Counted from the stretch's first letter, positions 17,459 to 26,396 are shown. The stretch: 64,000 nucleotides of DNA from Bacillus sp. Cs-700 (GCF_011082085.1 NZ_CP041063.1:3706001-3770000); one strand, 5' to 3'. Notes: a model not told the origin generated them from the sequence alone. Program-made: numbers and translations.

Positions 17459-17471
17459 GGTGACAGGCACC
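17459..17471. repeat. Dispersed repeat, copy 6
   Basis: GGTGACAGGCACC, 117 bases after copy 5. Confidence 0.75.
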
Positions 17472-17555
17472 CAAGAGTCGGCTTTTGTCGATTTAGATTT
17501 GCCAGGATTGGACATAGTAAAACAGACAGAAGATATTTGAGGAGGCAAATCAGCT

Positions 17556-18845
17556 ATGATTAGTATTATTGTTGGTCTCGCTCTCTTAATGCTCCTCGCT
17601 TACCTGGGGTGGTCGATTATTTGGATCGCGCCATTGGTATCTGGAATTGTTGCATTATTGAGCGGAATGAATATTCTTGAGTCCTATACAGGAACGTATA
17701 TGGAAGGATTCGTTGATTTCGCGAAAGCGTATTTCCCAATTTTCTTATTTGGAGCGATTTTTGGGAAGTTAATGGAGGACACAGGGGCAGCGCAGTCCGT
17801 TGCTTATAAAATTTCAAACTTAATTGGAGAGAAACGTGCGATTCTTGGGATGCTGATCTCAGCAGCGATTCTTACATACGGAGGCGTTAGTCTCTTTGTT
17901 GTTGTATTCGCCGTTTATCCACTCGCCGTGGCAATGTTCCGCCAGGCAAATGTATCACGTAAGCTTCTTCCATCGACATTTGTGCTAGGTGCTTTTACAT
18001 TCACGATGACAGCACTACCAGGTACACCACAAATTCAAAACATCATACCGATTAATACGTTTAAAACATCGACGATGGCAGCACCGATTCTTGGAATTGT
18101 TGCTGGTTTAATTATGGCAGTTGGCGGTTATTTCTATCTGAAATTCCGTGAGAAACAGCTAACGAAAAATGGTGAGGAATTTACAGAGCCTAAAGGATCT
18201 AACGAAGTAAAAAGTATTAATGAAGATGAGCTTCCGAACTGGATTCTTTCTGTCATTCCCTTGATCGCTGTTGTTGTGACGCTAAATGCTTTTGAAAATT
18301 TAAGCATTTTGATTGCACTTGGCATCGGAATTCTTCTCATCATGCTCTTTAATATTAAAAATTACAAGCAGTTCATTAAAGCGATCAATGGCGGGGCATC
18401 TGGCTCTGTAATGGCGACAATCAATACAAGTGCTGCCGTTGGTTTTGGTTCAGTCGTCACAGCTTCTCCTGGTTTTGAAGCAGTGAAAGATTTGATCTTC
18501 GCGATTCCACTTAGTCCGTATTTTTCAGAAGCTTTTGCGGTTCAACTTTTAGCGATGATTACAGGCTCAGCTTCTGGTGGTATGGGGATTGCACTTGAAG
18601 CGCTCGGTAGCGAATACTATGACATAGCCATTAATAACAACCTTAGTTTAGAAGCGTTCCACCGTATTACAGCCGTTGCTTCTGGGGCATCAATCCTGCC
18701 TCATAACGGTGCCCTATTAACGCTATTTACCGTTACCGGACTAACGCACAAAGACTCTTATAAGGATGTGTTTGTGGTTGGTTTAATCATCCCAATGATC
18801 GCTACGATCGCGATTATTTTCCTGGCGATGATGGGCATTAACTAA
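17556..18845 (+). CDS. GntP-family permease, probably for 3-hydroxybutyrate
   Basis: A 429-residue transporter with about 12 membrane segments and a polar mid-loop (about 198-225). Sequence such as LGAFTFTMTALPGTPQIQNI and GASILPHNGALLTLF is typical of GntP permeases for gluconate and hydroxy acids. It converges with a 3-hydroxybutyrate dehydrogenase gene, so 3-hydroxybutyrate uptake is the likely role (inference from context). A GAGGAGG site precedes the ATG. Confidence 0.8.
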   Translation: MISIIVGLALLMLLAYLGWSIIWIAPLVSGIVALLSGMNILESYTGTYMEGFVDFAKAYFPIFLFGAIFGKLMEDTGAAQSVAYKISNLIGEKRAILGMLISAAILTYGGVSLFVVVFAVYPLAVAMFRQANVSRKLLPSTFVLGAFTFTMTALPGTPQIQNIIPINTFKTSTMAAPILGIVAGLIMAVGGYFYLKFREKQLTKNGEEFTEPKGSNEVKSINEDELPNWILSVIPLIAVVVTLNAFENLSILIALGIGILLIMLFNIKNYKQFIKAINGGASGSVMATINTSAAVGFGSVVTASPGFEAVKDLIFAIPLSPYFSEAFAVQLLAMITGSASGGMGIALEALGSEYYDIAINNNLSLEAFHRITAVASGASILPHNGALLTLFTVTGLTHKDSYKDVFVVGLIIPMIATIAIIFLAMMGIN

Positions 18846-18861
18846 TTTCTCTGATCATACG

Positions 18862-18908
18862 AAAATCCCCCTCACATCTTTACTATAAAGGTGTGAGGGG
18901 GATTTTTT
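18862..18908. terminator. Bidirectional terminator of permease and dehydrogenase
   Basis: AAAATCCCCCTCACA pairs with TGTGAGGGGGATTTT; both sides carry a T tail. Confidence 0.9.
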
Positions 18909-18912
18909 GTGC

Positions 18913-19689
18913 TTATTGAGCGGTATAACCACCGTCGATCACAGCAGCTTGACCTGTAATGCTTTTCGCTTTCTCACTCACTAAGAAAATGGAGTAGTCA
19001 GCGACTTCTTGTACCTGGATTAAACGCTTCTGAGGAACGAGTGGATAAATGACTTGTTCTAACGCTTTCTCTTTTTCGATATTACGTGTTTTCGCAAGGT
19101 CTTCTAATTGATTTTGTACGAGCGGTGTATCAACGTATCCAGGGCATATCGCATTTACGGTAATGCCGTAATCTGCGCCTTCAAGTGCTGCTACTTTTGT
19201 AAGACCAATGACGCCGTGCTTTGCGCTGTTGTAACCGGCTTTTCCAGCAAACCCAATCAATCCATTGATGGAAGCCATGTTTAGGATACGGCCATATCCT
19301 TGTTCTTTCATTATTGGAAAAGCATATTTGATGCCATAGAATGGGCCCTTTAGCATAATATCAAGAATTAACCCATACTTTTCACTTGGGAATTCTTCGA
19401 TTGGCGCCACATGCTGGATCCCTGCATTGTTAACAAGAATATCAATACGTCCAAATTTCTTGACGGTTTCTTCAATAGCGTTCTTCACATCTTCTTCTTT
19501 CGCAACGTTCGCAACAACACCTTCCACAGTGAAACCTTGAGATGTTAGGCTTTCAACCGACTCCTTAAGGGTGTCTTCATTAATATCATTCAGCATGACC
19601 TTCGCTCCGGCTTTTGCAAACTCAGTAGCGATCTCTAGCCCAATTCCTTGACCAGATCCTGTAATTAACGCACATTTTCCTTCAAGCAT
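18913..19689 (-). CDS. 3-hydroxybutyrate dehydrogenase
   Basis: 258-residue short-chain dehydrogenase that oxidises 3-hydroxybutyrate to acetoacetate with NAD. Motifs: TGSGQGIGLE (NAD binding), NNAGIQHVAP, the catalytic Ser in MASINGLIG and YNSAKHG. The segment NAICPGYVDTPLVQNQ is diagnostic of this subfamily. AAGGAGGA lies 8 bases before ATG 19689. Converges with the GntP permease; the two probably act together on ketone bodies or PHB breakdown products. Confidence 0.85.
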   Translation of the reverse strand: MLEGKCALITGSGQGIGLEIATEFAKAGAKVMLNDINEDTLKESVESLTSQGFTVEGVVANVAKEEDVKNAIEETVKKFGRIDILVNNAGIQHVAPIEEFPSEKYGLILDIMLKGPFYGIKYAFPIMKEQGYGRILNMASINGLIGFAGKAGYNSAKHGVIGLTKVAALEGADYGITVNAICPGYVDTPLVQNQLEDLAKTRNIEKEKALEQVIYPLVPQKRLIQVQEVADYSIFLVSEKAKSITGQAAVIDGGYTAQ

Positions 19690-19779
19690 AGTTGTGTCCT
19701 CCTTAAGTATAAGTAACTCAGCTCTTAGGATACCCAATTCTGCTTAAGATATTTCGACTTCGTTCGACGCATAACGGGT

Positions 19780-19792
19780 GGTGACAGGCACC
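19780..19792. repeat. Dispersed repeat, copy 7
   Basis: GGTGACAGGCACC in the extended context AACGGGT...ATTA, directly before the BCCT gene terminator. Confidence 0.8.
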
Positions 19793-19793
19793 A

Positions 19794-19828
19794 TTAAAAA
19801 GGCCCTCTCCCCAAAGGGGAGAGGGCCT
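19794..19828 (-). terminator. Terminator of the BCCT transporter gene
   Basis: GGCCCTCTCCCC-AAA-GGGGAGAGGGCC (19801-19827) is perfect; the minus strand continues with five T. Confidence 0.9.
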
Positions 19829-19834
19829 AACGCT

Positions 19835-21364
19835 TTACTTTATGATTTTCTGATCTCTTGCCATTTCCCTCGCTACTTTAGGTGCGAGCCAAACCATTGG
19901 CAGAAGGATAAGTGAGACTGGAACGGCTGTTACAACAATAAAGTTCTGTAACTGCGTAATGCCGCTGTCTCCTGTGATAAGGAGAATGACTGCGACAGTT
20001 CCCATAAGAATTGCCCAGAATACGCGAAGCCATCTTTGAGGATCGCCTTCGCCCGTAACTGCCATTGCAATTGTGTAAGACATTGAGTCACTCGTTGTTA
20101 CAACGAAAAGAATCGTTAGGATCAAGAACAGTGGTGAAACAATGCTTGCAAGCGGGAATTGCTCGGTAATGGCGAACATAGCTGCTGGGTTACCAGCGGC
20201 ATTCAATGCTTCTGAAATCGAACCAGGATTTGAGATTTCAAAGAAAATTCCAGATCCTCCGAGTACGGTAAACCAGAATGTTGAGATAACCGGTGCAAAA
20301 ATCGAAACAGCGATAATAATGTCTCGTATTGTGCGTCCTCGTGAAATACGACTAACAAGAATCGCCATCATTGGCCCGTATCCGATAAACCAGCCCCAGA
20401 AGAAGACTGTCCAGAATGAAAGCCAACCGGTATCACCACGGAATGTGCTCATCGTAACAAATTGATCCACATAAACACCAAATCCAGAGATAAAGTGATT
20501 GAAGATAAAGCCACCAGGACCAAAGATGACGATAAACGCCATTAATCCAATCGCAAGACGAACGTTAAAGCTACTTAGATATTGAATTCCTTTATAAAGT
20601 CCCGTAACTGCTGAAATTGTAGAAACAATCACGACAGCTAAAATAATCGAGAACTGCGTACTGAATTGATTCGGAATGCCGAAAATTTCTTGCAAACCGT
20701 AACTTGCTTGTAAGCCTAAGAAACCAATTGGTCCAATTGTACCAGCAGCAACCGCGATAACGGAAAACGCATCAATCAGAGTACCAAACCAGCTGTGACG
20801 CAGCTTTTCACCGAAAATCGGATAAAGAAGCGTGCGTGGCTTCATTGGCATCCCTTTATGATAATGTCCGTACATCATCACAACGGCACTGATTGTACCT
20901 AGAATCGCCCAGGCAAGGAAACCCCAATGCATGAAACTTTGGGCGAGAGCAGTATCAATAGCGCCTTGAGTTCCAGCTTCAATTCCTTTTCCATCTTGAG
21001 ATGGGGGAACAGTTAAGAAGTGGTACATCGGTTCTGCCGCAGCCCAAAACACACCGCCACCGGCAAGTAGTGTCGCCATAATAATGGATAACCACTTATA
21101 TAGGCTAAGCTCAGGTTTATCTAAACCACCTAATTTTATTTTTCCGTATTTAGAAAAGGCCAATCCAATTCCTACAAAAAATGTTGCTAGCATTAAAACT
21201 TGCCAGAAGCCACCGAAAAACCTCGCAGACCAGGCAAAGCTTGAGCTAACCAAGTTTTCAACCAAAGATATATCAAAAAGTGCAAGAATCACGAAGAGGA
21301 TCAATACCCCACCGCTTATTCCAAAGACGGGCCAATCAATACGCCCAGTTTCTTTATTGTTCAT
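19835..21364 (-). CDS. BCCT family transporter
   Basis: 509 residues, 12 membrane segments, of the betaine/choline/carnitine transporter family. The conserved region reads FWTVFFWGWFIGYGPMMAIL followed by ISRGRTIRDI; the usual second tryptophan cluster (WAWW) is changed, so the substrate may not be betaine. Short termini mean no obvious osmosensing tail. AAAGGAG lies 6 bases before ATG 21364. Next to the 3-hydroxybutyrate genes but on its own transcript. Confidence 0.87.
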   Translation of the reverse strand: MNNKETGRIDWPVFGISGGVLILFVILALFDISLVENLVSSSFAWSARFFGGFWQVLMLATFFVGIGLAFSKYGKIKLGGLDKPELSLYKWLSIIMATLLAGGGVFWAAAEPMYHFLTVPPSQDGKGIEAGTQGAIDTALAQSFMHWGFLAWAILGTISAVVMMYGHYHKGMPMKPRTLLYPIFGEKLRHSWFGTLIDAFSVIAVAAGTIGPIGFLGLQASYGLQEIFGIPNQFSTQFSIILAVVIVSTISAVTGLYKGIQYLSSFNVRLAIGLMAFIVIFGPGGFIFNHFISGFGVYVDQFVTMSTFRGDTGWLSFWTVFFWGWFIGYGPMMAILVSRISRGRTIRDIIIAVSIFAPVISTFWFTVLGGSGIFFEISNPGSISEALNAAGNPAAMFAITEQFPLASIVSPLFLILTILFVVTTSDSMSYTIAMAVTGEGDPQRWLRVFWAILMGTVAVILLITGDSGITQLQNFIVVTAVPVSLILLPMVWLAPKVAREMARDQKIIK

Positions 21365-21548
21365 ATAAGACTCCTTTAATCGCTTTTTAAACACAATTAC
21401 TTACTCTACCACTACCGTTAGTATGGTGTAAAGAGAGAAGTTTTAATCTGCTTCAATACGTGATAATTTTAGAATAAATTACCAGGTAATCGATTCCACC
21501 AGCCCCCTTTTTTGTAAAATAAAATCGAAATTAGTCGAAACTGTGATT

Positions 21549-21978
21549 TCAATTTGTAATTACCCCATGAAAATAAAATGAAACCGGAAAGAATGGGGGA
21601 TTCTTTCCGGTTTCGAATTCGTACGCTAATCTTTGTAAACCGAGTAGTATCGACGTCTGATAAGGGGTCTTCATTTCGACCAGTAACCGTCTATGATAAC
21701 CAAGGCGCTTCATTCTGAAATAATAAAGTACGAGAAACAGCACAAAACTAAAGGAAAAGTTAATGAGGGTGAGAATAAGAGCTTCTATTAAACCTGATTC
21801 TTCACGACGTAATGACTTATAAAGAAACGTGCGCCTTGAAAGGTAAGCGAGAAGAATGAGGAGGATTAAGGAAATCGGAAATCCGATGTTAAATCCTAAA
21901 TAGTAAAAGGATAGGGATTACTCCGCCGAAAAAATAAACAGGAAAAGAAATGACAAAAGAAATTCCTTGCGGGGTCAG
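21549..21978 (-). pseudogene. Frameshifted small membrane protein gene
   Basis: Two frames together give one membrane protein. The upstream frame (from a CTG near 21978; no good start) reads TPQGISFVISFPVYFFGGV and stops at 21889; the downstream frame, open from 21917 to 21549, continues with YYLGFNIGFPISLILLILL and a second membrane segment. The downstream frame then runs through a strong terminator hairpin, while another frame stops at 21626 after RRYYSVYKD, a more natural C-terminus. Probably two frameshifts in an originally 115-120 residue gene. Confidence 0.55.
21581..21613 (-). terminator. Terminator of the decayed membrane gene
   Basis: AAACCGGAAAGAAT pairs with ATTCTTTCCGGTTT around five bases; the minus strand continues T-rich. 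Confidence 0.75.
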
Positions 21979-22126
21979 CTAGCTTTTTTCTTCCACATAA
22001 AAAAAGCGCCCGTGCCGGACGAATTTTTTAGGGATGAATTTGGATAAAAGTGAAATCATAACGAGGTACGAGTACAATTCCTACTTTTTGAAAGATAAAT
22101 TTTGGCAATTCAAGCGTAAAGGAATC

Positions 22127-22852
22127 TTACTGATTAAACGCTACATAAAAAGGATGATGTTCTTCGTTTAAGCAATATTCCATGCGCTGTCGGAAATTTT
22201 TCCAAGTAACCATTTCAAGTGCTTGATCAATAGGAAAGAATCCAACTTCTAGGCTTTCCGAGGATGTTGTGAGTTTACCCCCAACATAGTTAGCGAGAAA
22301 GAGGTTATTCGAAATAGAAGACCTCACGTTTTGAAACACACCGCAAAATTTCATTATTTCAATATTAGCACCGGACTCTTCTTTCGCTTCTCGAATTGCG
22401 GCGTCGTGTAATGATTCGCCTTCTTCCACTTGACCTCCAGGGAATTCCCACCCTCTACGTGGGCCTTTGATTAAAAGGACTTCATCTCCTTCATTTAAAA
22501 TAATGGTGGCTGCTGAAACGATGTGTTTTGGAGGGTGATACGCGTAAGGTTCGGCTGTTGACGTTAGAAAGTCCTGGCTACTTTCAAGATAAAGAGTCCC
22601 TAGATCTTCTCTACGCTGTTTCGCCTTCTGATGTAACGCGCTTTTTCGAATTTGCTTTTCGATCTCTTCATAGTGATTCATGCTTTCATATTGCCAGGTC
22701 GCGGTTATTTCACTCTGGGTTTCGTTAACCCAACGCCCAACCAATATGGCACCATGTTTTAGTTGATTTGGATAAAGATAAGTATGGAAAAACTCGTTAA
22801 ATTCCTCTAATTTTTCGGGTTTGATGGAATAGGTTTTTCGTCGATAAATCAT
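22127..22852 (-). CDS. NIPSNAP-Nudix fusion protein
   Basis: 241 residues with two domains. Residues 1-100 look like a NIPSNAP/dimeric alpha-beta barrel domain (MIYRRKTYSIKPEKLEEFNEFF). Residues 108-235 form a Nudix hydrolase with the Nudix box GGQVEEGESLHDAAIREAKE ending ESG, so a nucleoside diphosphate-linked substrate is likely. The fusion suggests a specific reactive metabolite, unknown. GGAGAG lies upstream of the ATG. Divergent from an SDR gene across a dyad (22896-22919). Confidence 0.8.
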   Translation of the reverse strand: MIYRRKTYSIKPEKLEEFNEFFHTYLYPNQLKHGAILVGRWVNETQSEITATWQYESMNHYEEIEKQIRKSALHQKAKQRREDLGTLYLESSQDFLTSTAEPYAYHPPKHIVSAATIILNEGDEVLLIKGPRRGWEFPGGQVEEGESLHDAAIREAKEESGANIEIMKFCGVFQNVRSSISNNLFLANYVGGKLTTSSESLEVGFFPIDQALEMVTWKNFRQRMEYCLNEEHHPFYVAFNQ

Positions 22853-22895
22853 TTTAGCTCGCTCTCCATTTCAAAAAGATTTACTAGTGCTATTG

Positions 22896-22919
22896 TGTCA
22901 AATTATTAATATTTTGACA
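22896..22919. promoter_or_regulatory. Dyad between the Nudix fusion and SDR genes
   Basis: TGTCAAA-N10-TTTGACA. Each arm contains a -35-like TTGACA for its gene, but I see no good -10, so promoter or operator use is only suggested. Confidence 0.4.
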
Positions 22920-23002
22920 ATTGTTGTTTGCAACTGGTTTGTTGGCGAATTCTACATCGCTCCTGTAAGCTGAACCTATCTAAAGACGAAGGAGAGAATA
23001 AC

Positions 23003-23740
23003 ATGCCAGATCTACACGACCGAGTCATCTTAATCACCGGGGGAAATCGAGGCCAGGGGAAAGCAATTGGTGAGCATCTTGCTTCATTAGGAGCAAAAGT
23101 GATCATTGGAGCGCGCCGCTATCAAGACGCTGAGAAAACAGCAAATTTGATCGGGGCTTATCCTGTGCAGTTGGATGTAACGAAAGAAGAGCATTGGAAA
23201 TCAGTGCTTGAAGAGATCCAATCCGAATTTGGTCAGTTGGATGCGCTTGTAAACAATGCAGGGATACTAAAAAGAAAACCATTTACTGATTTATCGGTAG
23301 AAGAATATCAAGAGTTAATGAACGTAAACCAGCTTGGTGTGTTTATGGGAATGCAAGCGGTTGTTCCGTTAATGGAGAAGCAGCAAAAAGGGGCGATTGT
23401 GAATAACGTATCGATCTCAGCGTTTGCTCCGATCGGTCAGTCTGCTGCCTATGCGGCTACAAAAGCAGCTGTCGTTGCGATGTCTAAGGCAGCGGCGATC
23501 GAATTAGGTCCGAAAGGCATTCGAGTAAACATGATTCATCCGGGAGGAGTTGAGACGGAGATGGCGACACAGGGAGAGGGTGTGCCAGATTTCTATCAGA
23601 CGATTCCGCTCGGCCGTATCGGACAACCTGTGGAAATCGCAAGGGCTGTGGCTTTTCTTGTTTCTGATGAAAGCTCCTATTGTACGGGAACAGAGATTGT
23701 CATTGATGGAGGTATGACGCTCGGATCAGCTGATGTATAA
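23003..23740 (+). CDS. SDR family oxidoreductase
   Basis: 245-residue short-chain dehydrogenase. Motifs: [16 protein letters not shown], catalytic Ser in [10 protein letters not shown] and YAATK, and the IDGG C-terminal motif. The changed glycine motif ([10 protein letters not shown]) and GARR after strand 2 suggest NADP or NAD cannot be separated by eye. GGAGAG precedes ATG 23003. Substrate unknown. Confidence 0.85.
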   Translation: MPDLHDRVILITGGNRGQGKAIGEHLASLGAKVIIGARRYQDAEKTANLIGAYPVQLDVTKEEHWKSVLEEIQSEFGQLDALVNNAGILKRKPFTDLSVEEYQELMNVNQLGVFMGMQAVVPLMEKQQKGAIVNNVSISAFAPIGQSAAYAATKAAVVAMSKAAAIELGPKGIRVNMIHPGGVETEMATQGEGVPDFYQTIPLGRIGQPVEIARAVAFLVSDESSYCTGTEIVIDGGMTLGSADV

Positions 23741-23766
23741 AGTGGAGTGCTGATGCGTCTGGTGTA

Positions 23767-24159
23767 TTAATATGTTGAACAGGTGACTTTTTGCAAATCT
23801 GTTGAAACATCATCATAGAGAGTGATTTTTTTTGAAATCCGTGCTAAATAGTTCTGCTGCCGTTTTACTTCCTGTTCTACTTTTTGTTTATGAAGGGAAA
23901 GAAGCGTTCTTCTTTCTCGTATAGTCGAATCACCCTGTTTATAAAGATGAACGTATCTTTTTATTTCAGCAATCGGCATATTTGTAGAACGGAGGGCCAG
24001 AATGAAATGAAGCCACTCTAAGTTATTCTCAGTATATCTTCGAACACCGTTTTCATCGCGTTCGATCGAGGGGAGAATTTCTTCCTTTTCATAGTATCGA
24101 ATGGCGGATGCAGATTGATTTGTTAGCACAGTTATTTCCTTCATTGAGTAGTATTTCAT
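23767..24159 (-). CDS. MerR family transcriptional regulator
   Basis: 130 residues: winged HTH (about 4-70, MKEITVLTNQSASAIRYYEKEEILP) followed by a dimerisation helix (75-115). Cysteines of metal sensors are absent apart from one near the end, so it probably senses an organic or redox signal. Divergent from an SDR gene with an operator between, which is the typical MerR layout. GAGGG lies upstream of the ATG. Confidence 0.87.
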   Translation of the reverse strand: MKYYSMKEITVLTNQSASAIRYYEKEEILPSIERDENGVRRYTENNLEWLHFILALRSTNMPIAEIKRYVHLYKQGDSTIRERRTLLSLHKQKVEQEVKRQQNYLARISKKITLYDDVSTDLQKVTCSTY

Positions 24160-24188
24160 CTTTGATCCCTCACTTTAAGTCACTTTCA

Positions 24189-24227
24189 TTGTGTTAAACC
24201 GCACTTTAACCTATAGAGTGTGGTTTA
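24189..24227 (+). promoter_or_regulatory. MerR operator-promoter of the SDR gene
   Basis: TAAACCGCACT (24195-24205) and AGTGTGGTTTA (24217-24227) form an 11-base dyad with one mismatch and an 11-base centre. A promoter TTGTGT-N17-TATAGA (24189-24217) overlaps it, so the bound regulator would control the SDR gene. Confidence 0.65.
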
Positions 24228-24269
24228 TCAATTAAAACGATTGATAATCCAACTTTGGAGGTTTTATAA

Positions 24270-25007
24270 ATGGCAAAAGAAAAAGTCGTCATCATTACTG
24301 GAGCTTCAAGCGGTATTGGAGAAGAAACAGCTAAGTTACTATCTGACAAAGGTGCAAAGCTCGTTTTGGCAGCTCGTCGTGAAGATCGCTTGAAAGAACT
24401 TAAGAAGAAAATAGAAGACAATGGTGGAGAAGCGATTTACCAGGTAACAGACGTAACATCATCTGAAGAGATGGAGTCACTAGCTCAATATGCGTATGAT
24501 ACGTTTGGAAAAATCGATGTGATTGTGAATAATGCCGGTTTAATGCCACTTTCCCTTCTACACAAGAAAAAATACGATGAATGGGATAAAATGATTGATG
24601 TTAATATTAAAGGTGTTCTTTATGGTATCGGGGCTGTTCTTCCTTATATGAGAGAGAAAAAGGAAGGTCACGTTATTAACATTTCATCTGTAGCTGGTCA
24701 TGAAATTTCACCAGGAAGCTCAGTCTATAGTGCTACAAAGTTTGCAGTAAGAGCCATCACTGAAGGACTAAGAATGGAAGAGTCCGTTGGTAATAATATC
24801 CGTGCTACGATTATTTCACCGGGAGCAGTTAGTACAGAACTTACTGAAACCATTACGGATGATGATGTGAAATCTTCAATCGATGCCGTTTATAGCGGTG
24901 CAATTAAAGCCGACAGCATTGCTCGTACAATTGTTTTTGCAATTGAAGAACCGGCTGAAGTAGCCATTAATGAAATACTAGTACGTCCAACAAATCAAGA
25001 GTGGTAA
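24270..25007 (+). CDS. SDR family oxidoreductase under MerR control
   Basis: 245-residue classical SDR: TGASSGIGEE, NNAGLMPLS, catalytic Ser in NISSVAGHE and YSATK. AARRED after strand 2 favours NADP. Similar enzymes include YdfG/serine dehydrogenase-like and general oxidoreductases. It is the sole gene after the MerR operator, so it probably detoxifies or reduces the inducing compound (inference). TGGAGG lies before the ATG. Confidence 0.85.
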   Translation: MAKEKVVIITGASSGIGEETAKLLSDKGAKLVLAARREDRLKELKKKIEDNGGEAIYQVTDVTSSEEMESLAQYAYDTFGKIDVIVNNAGLMPLSLLHKKKYDEWDKMIDVNIKGVLYGIGAVLPYMREKKEGHVINISSVAGHEISPGSSVYSATKFAVRAITEGLRMEESVGNNIRATIISPGAVSTELTETITDDDVKSSIDAVYSGAIKADSIARTIVFAIEEPAEVAINEILVRPTNQEW

Positions 25008-25008
25008 G

Positions 25009-25052
25009 AAAGAAGGAGAAGCCAACATTTGGCTTCTCCTTCTTGATTTTTT
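25009..25052 (+). terminator. Terminator of the MerR-controlled SDR gene
   Basis: AAGAAGGAGAAGCCAA pairs with TTGGCTTCTCCTTCTT, followed by GATTTTTTGG. Confidence 0.9.
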
Positions 25053-25334
25053 GGGGTGTTCAGGAGTACAATGAGAAACTGAGTCTGAAATAGAATGTTC
25101 GGTCTTTTACTGCACGACTTTCACGATCACGTGAACTTAAAAATGAGAGGTATGCGAGCGGATAATGAGCTCATTTTGTTCAACACAAAATTGAATGACC
25201 ACATAAAAGGTAGCAATGATCTGAACAATTAGCGTCAGACATAAGCCGAAAAGGAGAAAGATTCCTTTTCGGCTTTTTTTTGTGTCTTTACACCTGTGTT
25301 GAATCAACGAAGAAAAAATGACTGGAGGTTTTCG
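25053..25334. other. Gene-poor region with an orphan terminator
   Basis: No clear gene. A second strong terminator (25244-25281) faces the + direction with no gene before it. A minus-strand frame (TTG near 25302 to about 25137) would encode one membrane helix (GIFLLFGLCLTLIVQIIATF) but lacks a ribosome binding site and crosses the hairpin. A small RNA or gene relic is possible. Confidence 0.35.
25244..25281 (+). terminator. Orphan intrinsic terminator
   Basis: AGCCGAAAAGGA pairs with TCCTTTTCGGCT around seven bases, followed by eight T. Confidence 0.85.
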
Positions 25335-25814
25335 GTGTTTACTTTAAGTGATATTCCCATGTTTTTTGTGAATTTCTTTATTATTCTTCCGATCGTAACA
25401 TTGGTGCATGAGGCTGGACATGTGCTCGTAGCGAGATTATTTGGGGGAAGGATTAAATTCTGCATCGGTACTGGGAAGAAAATGATCGATATTGGGCCAT
25501 TGGAGGTGCGAAAGAAATATTTCATGGAAGGTTGGTGTCAGTACGATAAGTTAACTTACGATAAAACGTGGACGCATGTGTCGATTTATCTAGCGGGCAG
25601 TATGTTTAATTTAATTCTTATTCTGATCATTAACTATCTGATTCTGACAGAGGTGCTACCAGAAGCTCTCGTATTTAGGCAATTTGTTTATTTCTCTTTC
25701 TACTTTATTTTCTTTTCTTTAATGCCTTATAAAAACGAAGATGGCAAGCCAAGTGACGGCATGGCCATTTATGATGTTATTCGCTATGGGAAAGCAGAAG
25801 ACCCAATCGACTAA
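25335..25814 (+). CDS. Compact M50-type metalloprotease-like membrane protein
   Basis: 159 residues with the zinc motif HEAGH near residues 25-29 in the first membrane helix and a second motif SLMPYKNEDGKPSDG near 128-142, matching the NxxPxxxxDG site of site-2 proteases. Two to three further membrane segments. No PDZ domain. It may cut a membrane protein or peptide. GTG 25335 is 6 bases from GGAGG; the TTG at 25296 has no site. Confidence 0.75.
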   Translation: MFTLSDIPMFFVNFFIILPIVTLVHEAGHVLVARLFGGRIKFCIGTGKKMIDIGPLEVRKKYFMEGWCQYDKLTYDKTWTHVSIYLAGSMFNLILILIINYLILTEVLPEALVFRQFVYFSFYFIFFSLMPYKNEDGKPSDGMAIYDVIRYGKAEDPID

Positions 25815-25820
25815 GTTCGA

Positions 25821-25857
25821 CACAAAGCGGGCGGTGCCAGGCACCGCCCGCTTTGTG
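25821..25857. terminator. Palindromic repeat copy 8 as intergenic hairpin
   Basis: The repeat core GGTGCCAGGCACC (25833-25845) lies in a perfect 17-base-arm hairpin with a 3-base loop between convergent genes. No T run follows on either strand; it may still end or protect both transcripts. Confidence 0.75.
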
Positions 25858-25858
25858 C

Positions 25859-26209
25859 TTACTTTTCTTCGTAGAACGTTATCCGATTTAGAAATGGGTC
25901 GGTGACAGTCATTTCGATGGTTTTCCAGGAGGTATGCCTCATACCTGGATTGGAATAGGCATATTCTTTTTGTGATAGGATGTGATGATAGTCTTCGACG
26001 TTATCTAGTTTTACGCGTATCGAACTTCCTGGTGAAGCGTCCCCATGATGCTCGGTTAAATGAATAAGAGCGTTATGAAATGAAACTTGAATGTATTCAG
26101 GCATATTTTCTTCATACTGATGTCGCCAATCAATCGTAAACCCTAAGAAATCCCGATAAAAGTCAGTGGCTTTGTCCGTGTCAAAGATGCGAAAAATCGG
26201 TGTAATCAT
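25859..26209 (-). CDS. Glyoxalase/bleomycin resistance superfamily protein
   Basis: 116 residues, a single VOC-type domain: TPIFRIFDTDKATDFYRDFLGF, then HLTEHHGDASPG and the C-terminal TVTDPFLNRITFYE strand. Such small forms bind antibiotics or act as dioxygenase/lyase-like proteins. Metal ligands are not certain. Ribosome binding site is weak. Confidence 0.78.
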   Translation of the reverse strand: MITPIFRIFDTDKATDFYRDFLGFTIDWRHQYEENMPEYIQVSFHNALIHLTEHHGDASPGSSIRVKLDNVEDYHHILSQKEYAYSNPGMRHTSWKTIEMTVTDPFLNRITFYEEK

Positions 26210-26396
26210 AAGGAGAAAGAACCTGCCTTTCCTTTATAGTTTTTCAACCTTTTGATTCATCAAGGTGAAGCAATCCGACAAGGGTGACTGGCGTACATTC
26301 ATCATATAACGAATCCTTCTCTATAAAAAGGGTATCTGTAAAAAAAAGGGTGAAGAAGTTTGGAAATGTGCACGACGATCGAAAAAGCTCTTGAAC

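Larger units (their letters stand above)
17251..17555. other. Gene-free region with two dispersed repeats
   Basis: About 300 bases upstream of the permease. It holds repeat copies 5 and 6 and nothing else I can name. Confidence 0.5.

Noticed and set aside
25137-25302. Small minus-strand membrane peptide
   Set aside because: Hydrophobic translation partly comes from the T-rich terminator; no ribosome binding site.
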